Assembly: GCA_903882345.1 (NCBI GenBank)
Contig: CAIRWO010000211.1
Span: 1-10,144 of the forward strand
Direction of reading: 5' to 3'
DNA from: Candidatus Omnitrophota bacterium
GTDB lineage: Bacteria > Omnitrophota > Gorgyraeia > Gygaellales > Profunditerraquicolaceae
Length of the DNA stretch: 10,144 nt
Part shown: positions 5,410-10,144 of the stretch, piece after piece
How positions within the stretch are numbered: the first letter of the stretch is position 1
Layout: each line of letters starts with the position of its first letter
Notes under the pieces: model-generated
What the model saw: only the letters and a program-made list of their open reading frames with translations
What the model was told of the DNA's origin: nothing
Databases searched by the model: none
Made by a program: the position numbers and the translations under genes

Positions 5410-8400
5410 CAATCCAGATATATTTCTATTGATTTTACTTCGAGGTTTCTGATTTTTTCCGCGTAAGGAGCGGGGATGGAATCCTGGGAGAGTTCAATTA
5501 TTTTGCCGCTGGTTTCGGCGATACTGATGCGGCTGATCTTTACACTGTTTTTGCCGTAAGTATTCTTTCTCTTTTTATTATGGTAAGTCACGGAGATCTT
5601 TCCCAGGAATTTAAATTTGTAGGTGCCTTTTCTGTCGAATAACCAGCCCGCTAAGAGCGGCGCAAAACGTAAATTCAACTTACCTCCAGCGTCCAGGAAA
5701 AAAGGTTTTAAACCCGTATTCATTATTAGCCAGATGCTTAAAAATTCCGCGGTCGAACCGGAAAGCCGGGCAACAAAACCCCTTCCGTGCAGGTCTTTAT
5801 CCGGGAAAGCGCTGCTGACAATGAAAGAAGAGTTCTCCAGTATGCTGCGTCCGTAAATTTCCGGTTTCATAAAGGGGACCAGCAGGTTTTTAAATTCTTC
5901 ATAGAATTCTTCATAGAGGCCCGCCCGTAAAATTTCCAACAGGTATTTGTATTCCATGTGCAGCCAGATCGATTCATTTTCCAGCCATCCCGGAGTGAAG
6001 ATACGGCACCTGCCGATTTCTTCCGGCATACTGCTTAGATCGGCGGTCTCCTTGTACATTTTTAATTTTTTGTCGTAAAGGGCGCTCTTTTTAAGGCAGT
6101 CGTACAGAGCCTTTGCCGTAGTAGTATCCCCGGCTATTTTTAGGGCATGGACCTGCGACTCAAGGAAGAGGGGGAGTTTATTTTGTTTAAATTCCAGCGG
6201 CCGCAGGAAATTATCTCCGGCAGGTTCATATTTAGTCACTTCGTTGATGAAATAAGCGCAGTAAATGTTTTTTGGCCTTGCCAGCGCTTTAGCGATGCCG
6301 GTGTCTAATTTTTTCAGAAGATTATCCAAAATAGAAGTTATATTTTCTCCGCTGGCCTCTGTTTCTTTGCCGCTTAAACCCAATTTTGTTTTCAGGCGGT
6401 ATTCTTCCAGGAGGGTGCGGCTCTTGTCCCAGAAAATAAAATCTTTGTTAGAGGGATCCTTGTCAAAATATTCCCCGATTAAACCGTTGATAGCGGCCAA
6501 TAAGCCGTAAATTTCTTCCGTAACCCAAATTTTATTTACTTCGTTTCTGCTAAGAGCGGCTTTAATAAAGAGGATAAGCCGTTTTAATTCCATTGTTTCG
6601 CAGAGTGATGAACCGAATAATGCCGGAAGGCCGTTTAAGGCATCATACCAGTTAGGTTTGTTTGCTTCCATTTCAATACCCACGCCAAAAGGGTCAAGCG
6701 ATGCTGTTTTATTTGCCGCTAAACAGAGTAATTTATTTATCAGCGTGGTCTGGTAAATTTCTCCTTCACCGTAGCCTGTCCTGACAATGTTGGGTAAAAT
6801 GCCGCGTTTACGGATGAGCTCTCTTTTTGCGGGGTCAAGGCCGACTGAATGCAGTTGTTTAACCAGGCCTTTATAAAGGAGATATTTTTTTTGTCTTGGG
6901 CGCACTATTTCAACATTATCGTAAAAGGTAAACGCCTTTTTTTCGAAGACAATTTCTTTAAACTTTTCCGGGTAGATCCCTAAATAATTTTCCAGCAGGT
7001 CAAGGTTATAGGTCCAATGGTCTGTCCAGAACCCTTCACCGTGCTCTGCCTCCTGACTTTTCCGGCAGAGGGGCAGTAAGATATTCAGGAATTCACCGTA
7101 AGACAGGTTTAGTTTTATTTTGTTATCTTCGATGGAAAAAATAAGATCCCCGGGAGAAAATGGTTTGTTTATCAGACCGGCGATCTTCTGTAAATTGGTT
7201 TCGGATGCCGCGCCTTCCAAGGCGTTTTTAAATTTTGCCGGATCCTCAAGAATGAATGTCGTACCTTTGACGATCAGCGGATTAAAACCGTCCAGCTGCA
7301 GCAGGTTAAAAAAATCAATCACATTTTCATCCTTAAGTTCAGGATTGAACCAGACATCAGACCGGCGGTTCTGGTTGACGTCGCGGTAGTTACCGTTGCC
7401 TTGAGAAAAATAGGTAGGCTGAATTTGGAATTTATTGTAATCTCTTTCTAGGTCGCCGTGTTTGCGGGAGTAAAGATAAAATATCGCGCTTCCGGTTTTT
7501 GATTTAAAAGTTACGGGATAGCCGCCGCGCATCAGGTTATCTAGGTATGTCTGGCGGGCATAAAGGTCAAATTCCCGCCGGCTGCTAGAGGTATCTATAT
7601 TATCCTGCAGGCAGTTAATAAGCTGTTTGTTTTCTTCTTTCTTCCCGGCAAGGTAACCGCTAGCAGTTATCTTTTTTACGGTGGAATTCAGGGTTTTTTC
7701 GTTGGGCATATAGCCGGCTACGGAATAAAATGTTTTTTGTTTTCCTGCGGGCAGTGTAAATTCCAGGAAGATAAAACCGCAGGGGGTTTTGCTTTGGGTT
7801 AATTGTTTGGCAGGATAGGAGAATTTTTTTGCGTGCAGGAACGGATAAGGACAGGTAAAATCCGTTACCGGGCCGAATATGCATTCAGGATCGACGATCG
7901 GTTTTATGATTTCCGGTTTACCCTTGTTATAATGGAAACCAAGATAAAAATTGCCTTCTTTAATATGGATGACCTCTGGTTTGTCCGTGGGGTCAACTGC
8001 CAGTTTATAAAACGGCACGCGTTTTTCAAGGTTCAGGACCTTCATCCATGCCTCGATCGTGCGGCTCATTTCTTTCTGAAAAAAGTTATTTGTCCCAAAA
8101 GGCACGATCTGCGGCAGGCCGTCAAGCAGGCTGATTTTTTTAGCGCTCTTACCCGTATTTGTTATGCTGACGACCCTTGCCAGCGCACCGAAATTATCGT
8201 TAGGGATAGTGAAATATTCAACCGTTATTTTTAACCCCAGTGTGGCGTTGACTTCTTCCAGCTTCAGGTCCCAGGAAGTGATTGCCATGCGGTTGGAGAG
8301 AGAAAAGCCCAGGTTCACCGAGCCGTTGGCAAACGGCTCATAAAAATATTCCTTTTTTCCGCTGACCGTCTTAATGAAAGTGCGGAAGCCCCGCAAGGGG

Positions 8401-8645
8401 GTTGCCTCCCAGGCCTTATTTGCCGGTAGGAATTCCAACATGGCATTGTCTTTGTCTTTTGTGCCAAAGCTGGCAATTGCCTGGCCGCGGTTAACATAGA
8501 ATGCCCAGATAGGTATGCCCAAAGGCCCGGCAATGCCGGGGAAGAAGCTGGCCAGCGGCTTTGAGAAATTAAAATTCTCGATGACGAATTCGCCGTCCGG
8601 ATTAAGCTTGTATTTGGGTTTTCTTGTCGGGGTATCTGTTTTCAT
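5409..8645 (-). CDS. GH94-like (cellobiose phosphorylase-related) protein, 1078 residues
   Basis: This large protein without signal peptide resembles the COG3459 / GH94 group, whose members cleave beta-linked disaccharides with phosphate to give a sugar-1-phosphate in the cytoplasm. An N-terminal beta-sandwich-like half (KYKLNPDGEFVIENF at 11-25, FFPGIAGPLGIPIWAFYVNRG at 34-54) is followed by motifs that fit the (alpha/alpha)6 barrel. These are GNYRDVNQN (418-426, like the GH94 RDxxQ motif), FWTDHWTYNLDLLENYLG (539-556), NWYDALNGLP (665-674) and GRGFVARLSGSTAEF (954-968). Asp668 in NWYDALN aligns by eye with the catalytic acid of the WND motif in GH94. At 1078 residues it is longer than ordinary cellobiose phosphorylases (about 800). 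The substrate is unknown. ATG 8645 is chosen because conserved sequence starts soon after; there is no clear ribosome binding site. The gene stands alone and is divergent from gatC. Confidence 0.75.
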   Translation of the reverse strand: MKTDTPTRKPKYKLNPDGEFVIENFNFSKPLASFFPGIAGPLGIPIWAFYVNRGQAIASFGTKDKDNAMLEFLPANKAWEATPLRGFRTFIKTVSGKKEYFYEPFANGSVNLGFSLSNRMAITSWDLKLEEVNATLGLKITVEYFTIPNDNFGALARVVSITNTGKSAKKISLLDGLPQIVPFGTNNFFQKEMSRTIEAWMKVLNLEKRVPFYKLAVDPTDKPEVIHIKEGNFYLGFHYNKGKPEIIKPIVDPECIFGPVTDFTCPYPFLHAKKFSYPAKQLTQSKTPCGFIFLEFTLPAGKQKTFYSVAGYMPNEKTLNSTVKKITASGYLAGKKEENKQLINCLQDNIDTSSSRREFDLYARQTYLDNLMRGGYPVTFKSKTGSAIFYLYSRKHGDLERDYNKFQIQPTYFSQGNGNYRDVNQNRRSDVWFNPELKDENVIDFFNLLQLDGFNPLIVKGTTFILEDPAKFKNALEGAASETNLQKIAGLINKPFSPGDLIFSIEDNKIKLNLSYGEFLNILLPLCRKSQEAEHGEGFWTDHWTYNLDLLENYLGIYPEKFKEIVFEKKAFTFYDNVEIVRPRQKKYLLYKGLVKQLHSVGLDPAKRELIRKRGILPNIVRTGYGEGEIYQTTLINKLLCLAANKTASLDPFGVGIEMEANKPNWYDALNGLPALFGSSLCETMELKRLILFIKAALSRNEVNKIWVTEEIYGLLAAINGLIGEYFDKDPSNKDFIFWDKSRTLLEEYRLKTKLGLSGKETEASGENITSILDNLLKKLDTGIAKALARPKNIYCAYFINEVTKYEPAGDNFLRPLEFKQNKLPLFLESQVHALKIAGDTTTAKALYDCLKKSALYDKKLKMYKETADLSSMPEEIGRCRIFTPGWLENESIWLHMEYKYLLEILRAGLYEEFYEEFKNLLVPFMKPEIYGRSILENSSFIVSSAFPDKDLHGRGFVARLSGSTAEFLSIWLIMNTGLKPFFLDAGGKLNLRFAPLLAGWLFDRKGTYKFKFLGKISVTYHNKKRKNTYGKNSVKISRISIAETSGKIIELSQDSIPAPYAEKIRNLEVKSIEIYLD

Positions 8646-8669
8646 AGAGATAGGGTATATTGACTATGT

Positions 8670-8697
8670 ATTCTACCCGCTTTTCCCGCTTTGTCTA
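8670..8697 (-). promoter_or_regulatory. Possible promoter for the GH94-like gene
   Basis: On the minus strand, TAGACA (8697-8692) and TAGAAT (8675-8670) are 16 nt apart. They predict a start near 8663 and a leader of about 18 nt that lacks a Shine-Dalgarno sequence. The match is moderate. The spacer consists of a tandem 9-nt repeat. Confidence 0.4.
8676..8693. repeat. Tandem 9-bp direct repeat in the divergent promoter region
   Basis: CCCGCTTTT (8676-8684) is followed at once by CCCGCTTTG (8685-8693), 8 of 9 identical. It fills the spacer of the candidate minus-strand promoter, so it could be a regulator site, or simply chance. Confidence 0.4.
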
Positions 8698-8762
8698 CGA
8701 TTTTCTTATAGACTTTTTGGGCAACTGGTGGTATCATAAAGACTTAAAATAAGGGGTAAAAT

Positions 8763-9050
8763 ATGGCCATAACCAAAGAAACGGTTGATGACGTTGCGCA
8801 TTTAAGCCGGATCAAACTTGACCCGCAGGAGCTGGAGAAAATATCCGGCCAACTCAGCAGCATACTGGATTTTATCGATAAGCTTAAGAGCGTAAATACG
8901 GATAATATCGCACCTACAAGCCATATCCTGCCGGTCAGCAATGTCTTGCGGCAGGACCAGCCGGGGGTATCTTTGTCTGCAGGAAAGGCGCTGGAGAACG
9001 CGCCGGAAAAACGCGACAACTTCTTTGTCGTGCCTAAGGTTATTGAATAA
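8763..9050 (+). CDS. gatC: Aspartyl/glutamyl-tRNA amidotransferase subunit C
   Basis: GatC is the small scaffold subunit of the GatCAB amidotransferase, which converts Glu-tRNAGln to Gln-tRNAGln and, in many bacteria, Asp-tRNAAsn to Asn-tRNAAsn. The 95-residue sequence has the family pattern: VDDVAHLSRIKLDPQELEKI at 8-27, an amphipathic helix with QLSSILDFIDKL (30-41), then APTSH (50-54), VLRQD (61-65) and the terminal FFVVPKVIE, which wraps GatA in known structures. Full length. AGGGG at 8752-8756 lies 6 nt before the ATG. The stop overlaps the gatA start by one base (TAATG). The presence of this system suggests the organism makes Gln-tRNA by the indirect route. Confidence 0.95.
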   Translation: MAITKETVDDVAHLSRIKLDPQELEKISGQLSSILDFIDKLKSVNTDNIAPTSHILPVSNVLRQDQPGVSLSAGKALENAPEKRDNFFVVPKVIE

Positions 9051-10144
9051 TGGAATTAAATAAATTAACCGCCCACGCCCTGGCCGAGAAAATCAAAAGT
9101 AGGGAAATTGCCGCTAAAGATATATTACCCTCTTTAGAAAAGAGAGTAAGGGCTACGGATCATAAGGTCAGGGCTTATGTCCGGCTGGATAAATTAAAAG
9201 AATTCAGCGCGTTGAGTATTCCTGACGCAGGGGCAGGCCTGAACGCTATACCGGTTTCTATTAAAGATAACATCTGCACCGAGGGTTTACATACCGAATG
9301 CTGCTCGAAGGTCCTTGAAGGATTTAAGCCTCCCTATGATGCTACGGTGATAAAAAAACTAAAACAGGCAGGGCTAGCGGTTTTAGCGGCAAAGTTAAAT
9401 ATGGATGAGTTTGCCTTTGGCTCCTCAACAGAAAATTCCTGTTTTGGCCCCACGCATAATCCTTGGGATCTGGAGTGCGTGCCCGGCGGTTCATCCGGCG
9501 GCTCGGCTGCGGCCGTCGCTTGCGATGAAGCAATTATGGCCCTGGGTTCGGATACCGGAGGCTCCATCCGCCAGCCGGCAGCGTTCTGCGGCGTAGTCGG
9601 GCTTAAGCCTACCTACGGAAGGGTTTCCCGCTATGGGCTGATCGCCTTTGCCTCCAGCCTTGACCAGATCGGCCCGCTTACCAAAGATGTCAGCGACTGC
9701 GCCATGCTGATGAATGTTATTTCCGGATACGATGAAAATGATTCCACCTCCGTTAACGTAGAAGTGCCGGATTACACGAAGTCATTAGGTAACGCAATTA
9801 AGGGAATAAAGATTGCGTTGCCTAATGAATATTTTATTGACGGTATGGACCCGGAAGTTCGAAGAATCGTGGAAGAGGCGGTGGAAAAATTGAAAAGTTT
9901 GGGCGCCGGCTGCCAACCTGTATCTCTAGCTCATACCGAATATGCCGTTCCTGTTTACTATATCATCGCTACCGCGGAAGCAAGCTCTAACCTTGCCAGG
10001 TTTGACGGAGTCCAATATGGCTTTAGGAGCCGGGATCCAGCCGCAAAAAATAACCTGATCGAGATGTATAAAGCTACGCGCGGTGAGGGTTTTGGCGAAG
10101 AGGCAAAGAGAAGGATCCTTTTAGGGACATTCGCGTTATCGCAC
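9050..10144 (+). CDS. gatA: Aspartyl/glutamyl-tRNA amidotransferase subunit A, 3' truncated by window
   Basis: The frame starts at ATG 9050 (sharing the last base of the gatC stop) and stays open to the window end, giving 365 of the roughly 485 residues usual for GatA. It is an amidase-signature enzyme that hydrolyses glutamine and passes ammonia to GatB. The Ser-cisSer-Lys triad is complete: Lys72 in VSIKDN, Ser148 in PGGSSGGSAAAV and Ser172 in GSDTGGSIRQPA. Other family stretches are KLNMDEFAFGSSTENS (115-130) and GLKPTYGRVSRYGL (184-197). The GSSTENS block and the adjacent gatC favour GatA over other amidases. The missing part should include the C-terminal end of the amidase domain; gatB may follow outside the window. 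No start signal other than coupling to gatC is evident. Confidence 0.96.
   Translation, partial: MELNKLTAHALAEKIKSREIAAKDILPSLEKRVRATDHKVRAYVRLDKLKEFSALSIPDAGAGLNAIPVSIKDNICTEGLHTECCSKVLEGFKPPYDATVIKKLKQAGLAVLAAKLNMDEFAFGSSTENSCFGPTHNPWDLECVPGGSSGGSAAAVACDEAIMALGSDTGGSIRQPAAFCGVVGLKPTYGRVSRYGLIAFASSLDQIGPLTKDVSDCAMLMNVISGYDENDSTSVNVEVPDYTKSLGNAIKGIKIALPNEYFIDGMDPEVRRIVEEAVEKLKSLGAGCQPVSLAHTEYAVPVYYIIATAEASSNLARFDGVQYGFRSRDPAAKNNLIEMYKATRGEGFGEEAKRRILLGTFALSH

Noticed and set aside
7803..8234. 143-residue open frame on the plus strand inside the GH94-like gene
   Set aside because: It is a shadow of the minus-strand gene, with no start signal and no recognisable sequence pattern.
8660..8665. 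TTGACT as -35 box for gatC
   Set aside because: No acceptable -10 box lies 15-19 nt downstream; that stretch is C/T-rich. I could not find a convincing gatC promoter.

Overview
The window reads as chromosomal DNA of a Gram-negative (diderm) bacterium. Housekeeping genes sit in tight operons, one large secreted protein looks like an outer-membrane beta-barrel, and no phage, IS transposase or plasmid gene is visible. The gene mix and the style of the three less familiar proteins (a 110-residue orphan, a TPR-plus-barrel protein and a very long GH94-like protein) remind me of uncultured candidate-phylum genomes such as Omnitrophota. That placement is an impression from recall, not something the sequence proves.

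Region 1 (1-1993, + strand) is a translationally coupled operon. The 3' end of lepA (elongation factor 4) overlaps lepB (signal peptidase I) by ATGA. lepB overlaps pgsA (phosphatidylglycerophosphate synthase) by ATGA. pgsA overlaps plsY (glycerol-3-phosphate acyltransferase) by 32 nt. PlsY performs the first acylation of glycerol-3-phosphate and PgsA commits CDP-diacylglycerol to phosphatidylglycerol, so the operon joins membrane lipid synthesis to signal-peptide processing.

Region 2 (1994-2538) starts with a perfect 20-bp palindrome resembling a LacI/CcpA-type operator. Next come a good sigma70-type promoter that contains a second, imperfect copy of the half-site, a conserved-looking 110-residue protein of unknown function, and a strong intrinsic terminator. 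The T-tract of that terminator almost touches the -35 box of the next promoter.

Region 3 (2539-5274, + strand) is one 911-residue protein: signal peptide, one TPR unit, a charged linker and a long aromatic-rich beta region ending in Phe. Its near-consensus promoter predicts a transcript beginning about 3 nt before the ATG, so the mRNA should be leaderless or nearly so.

Region 4 (5275-5408) separates two convergent genes. It holds a 114-bp element in which a 28-bp perfect palindrome is nested inside 19-bp inverted arms on exactly the same dyad axis. It looks like a small non-autonomous mobile or REP-like element and could also terminate transcription from both sides.

Region 5 (5409-8645, - strand) is a 1078-residue protein with features of the GH94 (cellobiose phosphorylase-like) family. 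It is divergent from region 6 (8763 to the end, + strand), where gatC and gatA of the tRNA-dependent amidotransferase overlap by 1 nt. gatA runs off the window. No gene-free stretch exceeds about 135 nt.
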